From contig JADIIX010000025.1 in the NCBI GenBank assembly GCA_027604505.1, positions 1 through 64,000 of the forward strand: DNA of 64,000 nucleotides. The letters are read 5' to 3'. Shown piece after piece: positions 24,631 to 36,324 of this stretch; position 1 is the first letter of the stretch, and every line of letters starts with the position of its first letter. Made by a program: the position numbers and the translations under genes. Origin of the DNA: Gonapodya sp. JEL0774. Its lineage: Eukaryota; Monoblepharomycota; Monoblepharidomycetes; Monoblepharidales; Gonapodyaceae. The notes beneath the pieces were generated by a model. That model did not search any database, was not told the origin of the DNA, and worked only from the letters and a program-made list of their open reading frames with translations.

Positions 24631-25814
24631 ATGAAGGACATCGACGAGCAAGCACTGCCAGAAGAGACCACGCTTCTTATTTCTCACGATGACGACGCGG
24701 ATGGCAAGCTCGACAGGCGGGTGGACGCGCGGACAGACACAGACGCGACCCTCAAGTCCCCGCCATCATATGGAGCAACCGAGTTCGCAGATTCTGCTAA
24801 AGACCCCGAAGGCGACCACACAATTATATCGAGTGAGAGTAGGGCCTGGGATGCGCCGGAACACGACCATTATTCCCATCGTGCACCTTGGGTAAGTGGT
24901 TTGCGTAATTCGAGGTTGGTTTGTCAAATTGGACTCAGCTCACATCTCCCAATCTTTCCGGCGTACAGCTCCGTGCCGCAGTTCTGGGAGCCTGCGATGG
25001 CCTAGTGTCTACATCATCGCTTATGGTTGGCGTGATTGCTGGGGGGGGGACGCACTACCAGGTCATGCTGGCCGGCATTTCCGGAACGTTCGCGGGAGCA
25101 CTGAGTATGGGCTGTGGTAAGTCTACTTCACCACAAACGAGCTAGCTGTTGACATGTTCTGACGGTTCCCCATAATCCCCGATGGCTTCACTGCGGCATG
25201 AATTGCCGCACTTGTCCCGACCCTAAATCTCGCCACGCGAAAATTTCCAACACCCCTCTGTGCACAATAATCACTATTCAGGCGAATACGTTTCTGTGTG
25301 GTCCATGCGAGATGCTGAGCTCGCCGATATCCAACGCGAGCGCAACGAGTTCCTCCGTGCTGCACCACCTCCTTACGCTTCTGAACTCGACGAACTCCAA
25401 CTGATTTACGAGGACCGCGGTATTCCTCCCGATCTTGCTCGTGAGGTTGCCGAGCACTTTCACCACAATCACAGCATGGAAGAACTTGTGGCGATTCACG
25501 CTCGTGACGAGTTGGGAATCGACACCGAGGATCTCGCGGACCCCCTCGGAGCCACGCTCATGTCCATGATGGCTTTTTCCATGGGTGCTATTCTTCCATT
25601 GTTTGGGGGATGGTTTTTGCAGGATGCACACGACCAGATTCTGGCGGTGCTCATACTCAGCGTGATTGGACTTGCATTTTTCGGGGCACTAGGTGCACAT
25701 CTCGGGGGAGCCCCGATTTTACCGGCGGCGGTACGCATGACCATTGGTGGTGGCATTGCCATGGGCTCCACGTTTGTCGTGGGGAAAGTTTTTGGTGTTA
25801 TGGCAGGACTTTGA
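24631..25814 (+). CDS. Vacuolar iron transporter family protein (VIT/CCC1), copy 2
   Basis: Probable vacuolar Fe2+/Mn2+ importer. ATG 24631 gives MKDIDEQALPEETTLLIS, an acidic N-terminus with a dileucine-type patch (EETTLL) that fits vacuolar sorting. Exon 1 ends HYSHRAPW; exon 2 reads LRAAVLGACDGLVSTSSLMV to GALSMGCG; exon 3 starts EYVSVWSMRDAELADIQRER, carries the Glu/His-rich cytoplasmic metal-binding segment (AEHFHHNHSMEELVAIHARD) and ends in helices finishing VGKVFGVMAGL. The product is about 310 residues. Intron positions equal those of copy 1 at 10954-12529. The first-helix motif is ACDG instead of ANDG. The two copies have diverged strongly outside the motifs, so the duplication is not recent. 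Confidence 0.91.
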
Positions 25815-26045
25815 GATTTATGCATAGTCATTTCAATTCAGTGCATTCTTTCCCTAGACACGTACGTAATATTTTGCAATGTAGATTTTATCGTAAAACC
25901 ATTTCTCCTTCTTTTTCGAATTTGTGTTGTCCGAGTCTCTGGTCAAAGCGGCTGAGCTGCTTCTGCCAACAACCAAGGGCAGGATATTACGCTCTAGCCA
26001 ACATATATCCGCCGACCCTCTCGCTATTGAACCAGACTCATTAAA

Positions 26046-26612
26046 ATGTCTTCATCTGGACAATCGGAGACGGAGAAAGCGAAGTTGCTCAATGAGCAAG
26101 TCGGTGAGTACCCGGGAATATTCCTCAAGCAGAGTCGAGGCTGTGTTTCTCTTCGTTTCCCTCTCAACGGGACACGGATATGTCGCGGTTTCATCCCGGT
26201 ATCGAAATTTTCTGAATTTCTCCCGGTTCTGACCGTGCGCACCGTGTTCCTTTCCCGCGTGCTCGGCGTAGGTGAGGTCACCAACATCATGCGCGACAAC
26301 ATCACCAAGGCTGCACAGCGGGGTGAAAATATCGATAATCTTCAAACGGCCACGGATGACTTGGTTAGCAAAGCGAACATTTTTAAAGTAAAGGCCAAGA
26401 CAGCGCGATGGGAGATGTGAGTTGGGCTTGCTGTGCAGTATGCTAGAAGCCCGGCAACAGGCTGATAACTGATCCCATCCCGGTATGTGTTTTACATCCT
26501 CAATCTTAGGTGGAAGAAGGACAAGAAAGTCCTCGCGATCCTTGTCATTCTTGTTCTCCTCGTTCTCGCGGCGATTCTGGCACCCATCATCAACCTCTTT
26601 GTCAAGAAATGA
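26046..26612 (+). CDS. Synaptobrevin/VAMP-like R-SNARE
   Basis: R-SNAREs on vesicles pair with Q-SNAREs to fuse membranes. Three exons: MSSSGQSETEKAKLLNEQV; then EVTNIMRDNITKAAQRGENI up to KVKAKTARWEM; then WWKKDKKVLAILVILVLLVL and a C-terminal end NLFVKK. The SNARE helix has regular heptads with the zero-layer Arg in AAQRGEN, followed directly by a WW juxtamembrane pair and a single transmembrane anchor with almost no luminal tail. The product is about 100 residues with no longin domain, so it is a brevin (Snc/VAMP2-type). It probably serves Golgi-to-plasma-membrane or endosomal transport. Splice sites are canonical. Confidence 0.9.
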
Positions 26613-26886
26613 AGCTGGAACCCCAAGGATAGTGCGCGAGATTCGCCGGAGTCTGCTTTACTCAGTTGTTGGTGAAGAGTGCACTGTGATACAAGGGACG
26701 CTTCTCGGTGTGCATTGGGGGCGTCCAAGATTCAGCTTACGGGACTTCCATTCATCTGTTCGTTGTTCTGTACATTTTGCGGTAATATCCAACTCGAATT
26801 CACTATTCGGAGACTGTTCTTGGGTTTGCTGCTGGCCGGCTGGAGCATTATGGTACATGATTGCAGATGGATATCTCGAACAAGAT

Positions 26887-28536
26887 CTACAAGTTGTCGC
26901 CTTGGTGATTCCTCAAGGACCACCACGAAAATATGCCCCCTTTTCGATCTCTATTGCTGTCGCTGTTGTCTACTCTGGGGTTCCTTATCCTCCGTAACAT
27001 CTGTGACAGTGGCCGAAATGTCCTCTCTCGCCAGTCACGTCCACCGTCCCCGCGACGCTCTCGTGCTCTCGGAACCGTTTGCGACCGCTGGATCCTCAGG
27101 AAAGCTCTCCATCTCCAAGCTCTTGGCGAGGAACGCAGTTTGGAAGGGGGCGACGGCACAGGGGAAGTGCGGGGAAGAGATCCTGATGTTGGAGATTCGG
27201 ACCGGTGCAAAGTACTGTCCGACTTCACGAGAGGCCGAATGTGCACCGAGCGCGAACTGGAACGCTGTGGCGGGAATGCGGAAGCAGATCCGCCACTCTC
27301 CTGGGGTTCGTTGTCGGCCGCACGTGCGCTACGGCCATCGTCAGGTTCCAGCGCCTTTGGAAGTCCATTCACCGCATCCATCAAAATCTGCACACACGTG
27401 TGTTGTTCCATTCTCGTCGCCACCACAATGGCGTCCTGAGATACCTCCCGAGGAATGTCTCCCTGCGCCAGAAGGGCGCGAACTACCCGATCATGTCCCC
27501 GTCGTGCCGCTGTGATGAGAGCGGGTGCTTTGATTCGGGAATTGCTTGAGGAAGCGATGAAGCGTACGGGCTCTTCAAGCCCTCTAGCCGCGCAAAAGTG
27601 AAGGATTTCAGCGATGGTGCTATCCGCGAATTTACCGATTTGATTCCCCCGGTCCACGAATGTCGAGAAAAGTTTGAGGAAGACGCGCTCGTTGCCGACG
27701 TAAGCTGATAGAAGCAAGGCACGCTCAATATCGAGACGTTGCGCATGCACGTCGACTGAAAGTAGTACCTCGAGGCATCTGACACCCGCGCCCGTGTGCG
27801 CAATAGCGAAGAGGGGAGATTGTTCGTCGGCATAAATGTCCGCACCCAAATCGATGAGAAAGTGCATGAGATCTGCGTTTCCCGATATCGCGGTGTTCAT
27901 CATGCATAAACTGTCCGATGCAATGAGCTCTCGAGCATCTTGGTATTGTTCCAACAGGGTGCGCAGGATATCGAGGTGGCCTCCCCGACAGGCCGCTGGA
28001 GCGAGCTGCACGACGGCGATATCTCCACCCATAATAGAGCAAAATTTTCCGAGAATATCTTTCAAGTCCATGCTTAAAAGTGCTGACTGTGCTCTATTCG
28101 AACCCTGCGGCTCAACCTCAGCGCCGGCCGGAATGCCGTCCAATAAAGCTCTGAAAACACCTGTATCCAGGGTGGCTCTCGATAGCTCAAAATAAAATGC
28201 ATTCTGCACCGATCCGAATCGCTTGACACCCCGTGATGCTATACCCGAGGGGTCGCGGAGTTTGGTCCTGAGATTGCGATTGAGCTCGGGAAACAACGAT
28301 CCCAGCCGATGCACCCCGTTGAAAGGAAGATAGACGGCTATAAGGAGAAGAATCTCGGGTGGTAGATCGCATAGATTCGTCACGTTGGGAGAAGTGGAGA
28401 CAGAGGCGGAAATACCCGATGGAAATATTGCGCGAAGAGATGAAGTGGAACTGGCCGCCGCCTCGGCAGCTGGCGTGATATTGGGCTCTCGACTGTGCGG
28501 TCTCAATCGCGCGATGAGTCTTCGGAATGCCCACAT
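26887..28536 (-). CDS. F-box-like / ankyrin-repeat protein
   Basis: One open frame of 549 codons starting at ATG 28536. Residues about 55-100 form an F-box-like motif, CDLPPEILLLIAVYLPFNGV, followed by weak but periodic ankyrin-like repeats: APAACRGGHLDILRTLLEQ, AISGNADLMHFLIDLGADI, LLSAYVGNERVFLKLFSTF and ALITAARRGHDRVVRALLAQ, then VVATRMEQHTCVQILMDAV. The last 130 residues are Ser/Arg/Pro-rich and probably disordered. F-box plus ankyrin architecture suggests an SCF adaptor. The substrate is unknown. It is convergent with the SNARE gene, about 275 nt away. Confidence 0.7.
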   Translation of the reverse strand: MWAFRRLIARLRPHSREPNITPAAEAAASSTSSLRAIFPSGISASVSTSPNVTNLCDLPPEILLLIAVYLPFNGVHRLGSLFPELNRNLRTKLRDPSGIASRGVKRFGSVQNAFYFELSRATLDTGVFRALLDGIPAGAEVEPQGSNRAQSALLSMDLKDILGKFCSIMGGDIAVVQLAPAACRGGHLDILRTLLEQYQDARELIASDSLCMMNTAISGNADLMHFLIDLGADIYADEQSPLFAIAHTGAGVRCLEVLLSVDVHAQRLDIERALLLSAYVGNERVFLKLFSTFVDRGNQIGKFADSTIAEILHFCAARGLEEPVRFIASSSNSRIKAPALITAARRGHDRVVRALLAQGDIPREVSQDAIVVATRMEQHTCVQILMDAVNGLPKALEPDDGRSARAADNEPQESGGSASAFPPQRSSSRSVHIRPLVKSDSTLHRSESPTSGSLPRTSPVPSPPSKLRSSPRAWRWRAFLRIQRSQTVPRARERRGDGGRDWRERTFRPLSQMLRRIRNPRVDNSDSNRDRKGGIFSWWSLRNHQGDNL

Positions 28537-29378
28537 CGTAGGCGCCCAGAGAAATGGGCGTCTGAAACCTCGAATAAGTCAATATATTACAATAAAGCGG
28601 GTCATATAGTGGTAATCCCCGCTCGCGATGACCAGGCCTCAGTGCAGATCGCGACACGTATTCCTGCCTTGTTGCTTCGATTGCCTGCAACACAAATGGA
28701 ATCGTCACTGGACCGTCGCCAATTGCTGCTGTTTATCAGGAACTGTGTGAGTCGGATGTTCGCCCATGACGTTTGGTAAGTTGGTTTAGTTGTTATGTCA
28801 CGCAATATATATGTCGTTTCTACCCAAAACACAAGAATCAGAACGCGAATGCAAGGGTAATTGTTGCATTTTGAAAATAGTTCTACGTCTCAAGCATCAC
28901 AATTGAATACAGGCAAACAAACGAATAGATTTCCTAGTATGTGCCGCTAGGGGCAACGTGGCGTACATATCATATTGCGCAATCCCTCTTTATGTAACAA
29001 CCACAAGAGCCCACCCCTTGCAACCTCACCCTCCACACTTTCGATGGTTGTGACAGAACACTAATAAAAGTGCTCTTGTTACTAATAGAGGATGAATATG
29101 TAACGTACCACTCGTACGTGGTGTAGTCTAGTGTGATTGGGGAACAATTGTCATCAAGTGAACATCAAAAATGTTGCTGTTCTAGTTACGATTTGGGTGC
29201 GACAAGACTAAGTTCCCTTCTCAATCATGTCCTCTCTGGCCGTGAATGGTCCATGTACAATCTACTCGCATTCTGTCTATCAAGGGACGCTTGGGATCAT
29301 TGTCAGGTCCTCGATCCACCCAAACCGCTAGAATGCCTAAAGCAATCTCAATCTCGCGACTGCCAGCAAAACTTCTTA
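28537..29378. other. Intergenic stretch between ankyrin gene and CDF copy 1
   Basis: No motif-bearing frames. AT-richer than its surroundings. It should contain the leftward promoter of the ankyrin gene and the 3' end of CDF copy 1. Confidence 0.5.
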
Positions 29379-31451
29379 TCACATAGAGCAATGTAACGCC
29401 GAATCTCCAACACCCTTCCGAGCCCAAGTCTGAGAGTCGCCTGCGCGGGTGTGCCGAGGGTCAACACAACCGTTCGTTGCTCCACATTCACATCCAATTC
29501 CACTGTCACTGTCTTCCCATCCTTCAACCTCGACCTGTATTGTGGAGTGGTGGATGCCAAACACTCGGCACACCACGCTTTCAACGTCGTGCAGGATCCT
29601 CCGGACATCTCCAAGCGTGGTGGGGCGAAGCTCTGAATCGGAAGCATGGCTAACATGCAAATCGCCCTCGTGATCGTGGCCATGATGCTCGGTGGTGTTG
29701 ATGGTTACGGTCTGCTTAGCGGAAACTGTGACGTGAACTGTCACCGCTGCTCGTCCGAGTGTCAGGTTCCAGGCATGGAGATCGTGCACTCCCTTGACTC
29801 CCTGAATTGCCCTCAATTTTCTTGAGAGGTTTCTCAGGTCGAGCCCAAGCGGGGTCGCTTCCATGAGTACGGAGGTCGCACGGCCGAACAAGCGTACGGT
29901 GGTAAGGAGGACGGCAACGGAGAAGACGAGAGTCGTGAGGGGGTCGGCGATGGTGGCGGATGGATTGAAGTAAATCTGGTAAGTTCACGTCAGGGGTGGT
30001 GCACACAAGAAGATAGCAGGTCGATCAAGAATGTGCACTCGAATGAACTGCGCGGGTCACTCCAAGAAAGACTCACGATAACAGAAGCAATGAGAACTCC
30101 GACAGATGATATCAGATCACCGATAACGTGGAGTGCAGCTGAGGAGATGTTGATGTTGGTATCCTTTCATGCGATGAACAGGACCAAACATAAAAGATGA
30201 ACACTCAAACTTCGGAACCTCGCATAAAGTCGAGGCGATGACGAAGCGAAATCTTACATCATGGCCATGTCCTGATTGTTCATTTCCATGTGCGTGACCT
30301 TCCTCCTCATCGCGCGAACTCCCCGATTCGACGCTGGATTCGACGCTGGATTCGTCACCATGATCATGCTCGTGTTCACCATCATGGCTGTGGTCAGTCA
30401 CAGTGCCGGGCGATGAGGTTTTCGAGTGCGAGTGCGAGTGCGACTCGTCCGAGTGATCGTGATGGTGGCCGTGTCCACCGTGCCCGAGGACCAAGGCGAG
30501 AATAATGTTGACCAAGACGCCCGCAAGGGCAACGGCAAACATAACCTAAGTAAGTGTTAAATTCGAAGTGGTATGAGGTTTGACGGAATTTATGTTGCGG
30601 AAGGAGGCGGGCTCACAGGGGCATCTACGGGGTTCGGGTTGAGGATACGTTGAACGGCTTCCCATACAAGGCCAGCTGTGAGAACCCAGATAAAGAAGAT
30701 GGAGAATAGGGCACCGAGAATCTGGAGCGAATGAGGGACGGGGTCGATCGTTAGTCTATGACGATGCACGAGAGGGTTCCATCATGTCCGATTCAAAGAC
30801 CGCCCAGTGAAGCACGTCTTCACGGTGCTATTGTTCAACGATAACGAGTGTCCTCTAATTTATCTGACCCACCTCGGCTCTATAGTACCCATAGCTGTGA
30901 GTGGAACTGGCTGGGAGTTCAGCCAGGTGGAGAGCAGCGAGAGACATGACGAATCCCAGCACGTCAGAAAGGAGGTGGAAGGAGTCCGAAAAGAGAGCGA
31001 GAGAACCTGAGGTAGTGTCGATGCCAAAGACGTAGCAGCGGGACATTGCGTTTCCGTTGGGGCTGATCAAGGATGAAGCAAAGAGCAAGAACTCACCAGA
31101 GCAGAAGGCTCCAACAACTTCAATCATAAAGAAAGTAATACTGAGCCCAATAGCCCATGTCAGTTTTCGCTTGTCGCGTGCGACCTGTTTCGCCCTCTTT
31201 CCCCCGCCTCCGCCTCCCGCTCGCCGGTCCTCCATCGCATGATGCGGGTCGTCAGCACCCAAGTGGCAGTTATCGACAGGATTATACGACGAGCGACGCG
31301 ATAAAGAAGATTTCGGCAGCACGCCGCCCTGGGTCGTGGCATCCTCGCCGGGCTCGTGGTTGTGGAATGCGACAGACGGCCGTGCCTGTGACTGCCCGCC
31401 TTGCAGCAAGGGAGTGGTCGCGTCATGCTCGTGCGAAGTCGCTGCAGGCAT
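29379..31451 (-). CDS. CDF-family zinc transporter (ZRC1/COT1/ZnT-type), copy 1
   Basis: Cation diffusion facilitators export Zn2+ from the cytosol to vacuole, secretory organelles or outside, in exchange for protons. ATG 31451 (MPAATSHEHD) opens a long N-terminus; helix 1 is LTWAIGLSITFFMIEVVGAF, helix 2 carries the site motif SGSLALFSDSFHLLSDVLGF. Later exons give a third/fourth helix pair with NIILALVLGHGGHGHHHDHS, a His/Asp-rich loop of about 60 residues, then ADPLTTLVFSVAVLLTTVRL and the cytoplasmic domain with GVHDLHAWNL and FGIHHSTIQVEVEG. At least five exons. Between helices 1 and 2 the frame reads through a segment (ISPNGNAMSRCYVFGID) that is probably an unremoved intron. The His-rich loop marks it as a zinc type. 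A paralogue is at 38880-41525. Confidence 0.92.
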
Positions 31452-31837
31452 GGTGTCGGCGCAATTTGCCGTTCTCAGAACTGATGGCCAAAACGATTTC
31501 CGGCTGAGGAGAAAAACCTGTTGGTCACACTGGCGCAGTCGACTGGGGTCCAACTAAATACAAGTGACGTGAGTCAACGCTACAAATACGAATAAAAACG
31601 CTACGCATTTCGGTGTGCCATAGTTCTGGTCTTATATTTAGTCCCGGTGTACAGATGGCACCATTTGGCGCTTTCTCGTCCAACTTCTTTAGAGCATGAT
31701 GGTAGCCGACTTCGCTGTAAAGTCTTGCAAGACCGTTTTGGAGGGAGCTGCGCATTACGTACATTTGAAGACGCGATTGCCCCAAATTGCGAACAACTCA
31801 GCACATGGGTTGCATTGATTTGGGTTCTATGGATATG
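31452..31837. other. Short intergenic stretch between CDF copy 1 and AAA gene
   Basis: Promoter and leader of CDF copy 1 and 3' flank of the AAA ATPase gene; both genes run leftward. Nothing else seen. Confidence 0.5.
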
Positions 31838-33978
31838 CTACCCTGTCTCTTCTTCAACTTTCCGGATACCCTCCTCAACATCCGCTCTTTCAACTGTCTG
31901 CAACGTTCGCCTATCCCACGCAAGACCACCAGACCCACCAACCGTTCTGGCCAGACCGTTCAGCCTCGCATCCATAGCCACCCTCGTCTTGCTGAACAGA
32001 ACTTCAACAAGCCTTCCATTTCCAGTTCTTCTCCTATTCTCTCCAAATCGTGCAATCTCTCCGGCGAGCCATGCCCTGTCGGCATCAGGTGCCAAGTCGA
32101 AACCACTAGTGGACGCTTGACGCTCAAAAATAGCGGCCAGTTCGCGAGGTGTATAGTCCGCGAACGTGAATGTGTAAGGAATACGAGATCGTAGACCAGG
32201 GTTGGATGCGAGAAAGGTAGACATGTTCTCAGGGTACCCTGCGAAAATGAACGTGGTGGAGTTTGTGCTGAGGGTCATTTGGGTAAGAATGGCATCGAGC
32301 GCAATCCGACCATAGTCAGATGTCGAAGCTGAGGTGAGACGATAAGCCTGGTGGGCAATTATAGGGGTTGGTCCGGTTTAGACGTTCAAGTTGCTTAGGT
32401 CAAAAACTCATCATCCTGACAACAACCCAACACTCACCTCATCCACAAACATGATACCATCCTTAGCCATTTCAAATGCAGCCTTCATCTTGGCCTCCGT
32501 CTGCCCCACAAATGGCCCAACCAAATCATCCCGAGACACCTCTAGGAACTTTCCGTTCGGTGGTAATAGGTCAACCTTGACAAACGGAGGATATCATCAC
32601 ATGTAGCACTTTCGAAAGAGATAAGGAGATCCCACCTTTTGCATTAATGCTTTGACAAGACGAGCCATTTTGGTCTTGCCGGTACCAGGGTTGCCGATAA
32701 AGGTCATATGGGGACGAGCAATCGGTCCGGTGGTGATGCCCAGCTTACGACGAGCGACGTTAAGTTTGGCGCCTGTGTGTAACAAAGTGCTAGTTATTTC
32801 GTCGACCAGTGAAGGCAGAGTATAAGGAAAACGAAGGACATACTAGAGTAAAACTCTTGAAAAGCGTGCTTGAGCTAGTGCGGATGGTGAATGAGTGACA
32901 GTCAAACATGTAAAAAGGTAGAGAGATAGGCAATCAGAAGGTTTCTATTCCTTCTCAATTCCTTGACCAACAGTCTTGACTCTCTGTCTCCTTTCCTTGC
33001 GGAGAGAAAGACATCATATTGGATCCAGGCCCACGAGAACGAGAACACCACGTTTCATGCAATACATGTATGTCTTCGCCCTTGTGAGGCGCGTACGACT
33101 CCGTGACTCAAGCATGATAATCAACTCCGACTCACTTTGGCCATCCCGATAACGTCTCTGAACAGCGCCGCTACTTCTGGATCTAAGTCCCGCGAGCCTT
33201 CCAGATCCTCGTCGGTGTCGGGTTCCAGTTGCTTGACACGTAACTGAACTGAAAAGAGAGCATCCTTGAGCGTGCGAATTTCAGCATCTCGAAGAGCAAG
33301 GAGGGAGCGAAGATTTGCGACATCGACGGAGCTATCGCTTTCGATAGTGGACGAAGCAGTTGCGGGATGATCTAGGGGTATAGCCGAGGGCTCGACTTGA
33401 AGAGTTTTGGATTCCTCAGTCGCTCCCACGGAATCCCTCTCCAGGTCCACCCCTCCTATGCGCCGTCTCCATTCTTCGACAAGTTCATACTCTTCGGGCT
33501 CCGCTTTGGATACGGGTACTTCCTCGGGAGGCAAGTCTCTCTCGTGCCTGCTTGAGTCGGCTAATTGTGTGCTTCCTTCAGCAGAACCCCGCGCTTTTTG
33601 CTTCTTCTTTTTGCGCGGTTTCTGCGTCGCCACCAATGTTTGCGCCACCAATGTTTGAGTCGTCACCGATGGACTCCTCTGTATTACCCGCATGGGTTTG
33701 GAGCTCTCCCGATGGCGCAATCGCTTCCGCACCTCGGAAGAAGGCAATTGTGGTTCGTCAGCAGATGCTATATCATTGTCTAAGTCCAAATTCCTTTGCA
33801 ATAGAACGTATTGTGGATGCCACAAAGTTGCAAAAACTCCTGGCTGAGAACTCAACACTTTCGACACTCCGAGTGCCGAAAGGGATACAAGCACAGAGCG
33901 GATCCACAGGAAAACAATGACAACAACCAAAGCAATGGACAAAGGAGTCATCGCCCAGATGTCTGAAGCCGACGCCAT
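31838..33978 (-). CDS. Membrane-anchored CbbX/SpoVK-like AAA ATPase
   Basis: AAA+ ATPases of the CbbX/SpoVK group remodel protein complexes; CbbX itself is a Rubisco activase, but fungal relatives have no known substrate. Exon 1 (ATG 33978) starts MASASDIWAM and has a transmembrane helix at about residues 12-36 (LSIALVVVIVFLWIRSVLVS), then a basic/acidic linker with KKKKQK and a coiled-coil stretch of about 40 residues. Later exons encode LKHAFQEFYS, ARPHMTFIGNPGTGKTKMAR (Walker A), VSRDDLVGPFVGQTEAKM, GIMFVDEAYRL (Walker B), IFAGYPENMSTFLASNPGL, SRIPYTFTFADYTPRELAAI (sensor/Arg-finger region) and a C-terminal lid ending VEEGIRKVEEETG. Six or more exons. The N-terminal anchor suggests the ATPase faces the cytosol on an organelle membrane. 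Confidence 0.86.
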
Positions 33979-34237
33979 CGTTCAATAGGTTGAGAGTTCA
34001 ACCGGCTGTGTGTGGAGCCGAAGCAAGTGTGAACCCGCCTGACCCCCCCGAGTAGCAGCCCCTGCTGCTTTTGGACACACAGTACTCCTGCAATGGAAGT
34101 AACTGGATTATTCTTTCCGGCAAGAGTCCATTACACAATCCAATAACAATATGTACACGCAAACATTCCTTCCTTCACTTGATTCCAGCAAACACGGCAT
34201 CCACCTGTCACAAGCAATAAAACTGTTGATCAGATAT

Positions 34238-36324
34238 TTACCCCTCTTCCACTTCTCCCTCCCCCATGGCGTAACCTGCGTTCCTCAGATCTCCCCAACT
34301 TTCACGTTCTTCTTCGGCCTTCTTTCCCCCGTTCATGGTCTCTAATTGGTCGATAGGTGGGTGTAGAAGCACTTTCAACTTTCGACGTTTCTGAGGTGTG
34401 GTGTCATGGTTGTCGGAGCTCCGGCGTGTGACATCCAAAGATCCATTTTCCGTTTCCTGCGCTGTCCTCTCCTCAGATCGTATCAAATGGACGGCAATGC
34501 TGTCACCAAATCCATCACTCTCAGTAGCTTCTCTCTCATGTTCCCAACCCGCTCGCACAGCCTCCATAACACCCACGAACGCATCGACCGTTGCCCAGGC
34601 GTCGTTACCGGCGTTGTGGAGGGGCAGCGATGAGTGCAACTTGAGAGCTTGCAAGATCTGATAGAATCGGTAGCGAACAAAAGTGGAGCGAGATAAGCTC
34701 GAGTCAGCGATACTCGGTCAAATCTTGCTGATAATGAGTTTGTGCATGAACGTACCCGTACCAATCCGACCCGATTCTTCGCACTGACACCACGAGCCGC
34801 GCAGTATAGGTCAGAGACGTCGAACCTTGTCATAAGGGCGGAGCGAAGCACAAGATTAGCCATCGCCCCACTCGGCGATAATCAAATACAAAGACATTGT
34901 TTCGATTAGTGCCACCCGGGACAGCACACTCAAGCCATACTCCCGAATGCGGTTGTATGGAGCACGTCTGCGCAACACGGCACTCACCATAGTGGTCGCA
35001 GTCCTCCCGCACTCTGCGATTTCTTCTTTTGCTTCTTCTTCTTCTTGTTCGTTGTCTGCTCTTCTAACTCTACTGTCGCTTCAATGTCCGGTTCTTTCCG
35101 CTTCACTGCCGCGTCAAGGTCTTGCTCTTTCCATTTCACTGTCGCTCCAATGACCTGCTGGGTCGACCCACTTGTAGCTGCTGGAACGGTCTCGGATTTG
35201 GTAGTCGAACAAGGAGTTTGGTCGGTATCATGAGGCGAGCTCTCACTGAATTCTCCGGAATCAGAGTTCTCGTCACGCTTCCTCTTTTGAGGTGGTCGCG
35301 GAGGTGACGCTGCGGATTTGGTGTAGGCTCCGATCTCGGGTGCTGCCAATTCCAGTTGTTCTTCTGGCATCACAAAGTATCCTTTTTTTTGAAAAGCGAC
35401 AAATGCTGGGCATGCAGCGAGAAGGTGCGAAAGGTCCAGTCCACTGTTTCGGAGGAACTTAAAGTCGGATTTGAGGTCGAGACCTACAAGATGTACTGGA
35501 CGTAGTGCCAAGTCAGAAGTTGATGGAGTGAAAGTAAGGCCATGAGATGAGGATGGGGTAGACGAGGAAGGCCGAGCGGACGCCCAAAGACTACTGGCAC
35601 TGTTGTGGAGTGTGAGAGTTCCATTCACGGTAACACCCGCCAGAGTGCATGCATCCCGGATGCAGAGATCCAGGGCAGAAATGAGGGGAAGTATCAGAGT
35701 GCCACGCTCTCGTAACGTGTCGATTGTCGAAGAATCTACACGAGGTAAGGACTGTGGGTGCGAGTAGTCGGCAGGCGGACACCTGATAGTCTCGCCGTCC
35801 AAACTAGCCGTATCACCAAACCTGGTGCGTTGTCCAAAGGCGTATTCGAGAACGTTATCCTCGACCCAACGCCCGTTCCTCCGCGCCGCATTTTCTCGCA
35901 CTACGACATGCCTCCCTGCAACCACCCGCCGCTCTCGAGAGCAGTGAAAGGCCCACCCAAGCTCGGTGATGAGTTTACTGTTCCGCTCGAATGCTTCGAT
36001 GTCGATGCTTAGTAAAAGTGGGGGTGCTTTGTCAAGATCACCATTGTCGCCTCCTGGCTGGAAACCCAACACGCTTCCCGCAGATTCAAGCAAAGCAATT
36101 TGTTGATTACTTCGATTTCTGGAAGAGCAGACTCTGAGCGGGGGCTCTGGTGTTTTCGCGGGCTTCTTGGCGGTAATATCGCGCTGCTCTTCTCCACCTG
36201 GGAGATTTCCGCTGAGAGAGCGACCGACTTGTTTAGCATGCGGTTTCGATGCAATCGCCTTTTGTAGGGCATGACGCCCTCGTCCTGACTGTGAAGGAAA
36301 CATTTTCAAGTGTTTCTGCTTCAT
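34238..36324 (-). CDS. Gfd2/YDR514C-like 3'-5' exonuclease (RNase H fold)
   Basis: DEDD-type exonuclease-fold protein of the fungal Gfd2/YDR514C group, linked in yeast to mRNA export. The ATG at 36324 (MKQKHLKMF) is used, since the frame upstream opens only with a TTG. Motif I is LLSIDIEAFERNSKLITELG; motif II region reads HLVGLDLKSDFKFLRNSGLD; the last motif, HNAGNDAWATVDAFVG, lies after two introns near 34600. Between motifs II and III, a segment of about 130 residues is inserted, Lys/Glu/Thr-rich and ending in a run encoded by CTT repeats (KKKKKQKKKS). The C-terminus is also long and charged, to the stop at 34238. Catalytic Asp/Glu of motif I and Asp of motif III are present, so activity is likely. 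Family confident; RNA or DNA substrate unknown. Confidence 0.8.

Noticed and set aside
30370-30450. GAGTGC repeats considered as a minisatellite
   Set aside because: They are in frame and encode the His/Ser/Asp-rich loop of CDF copy 1.
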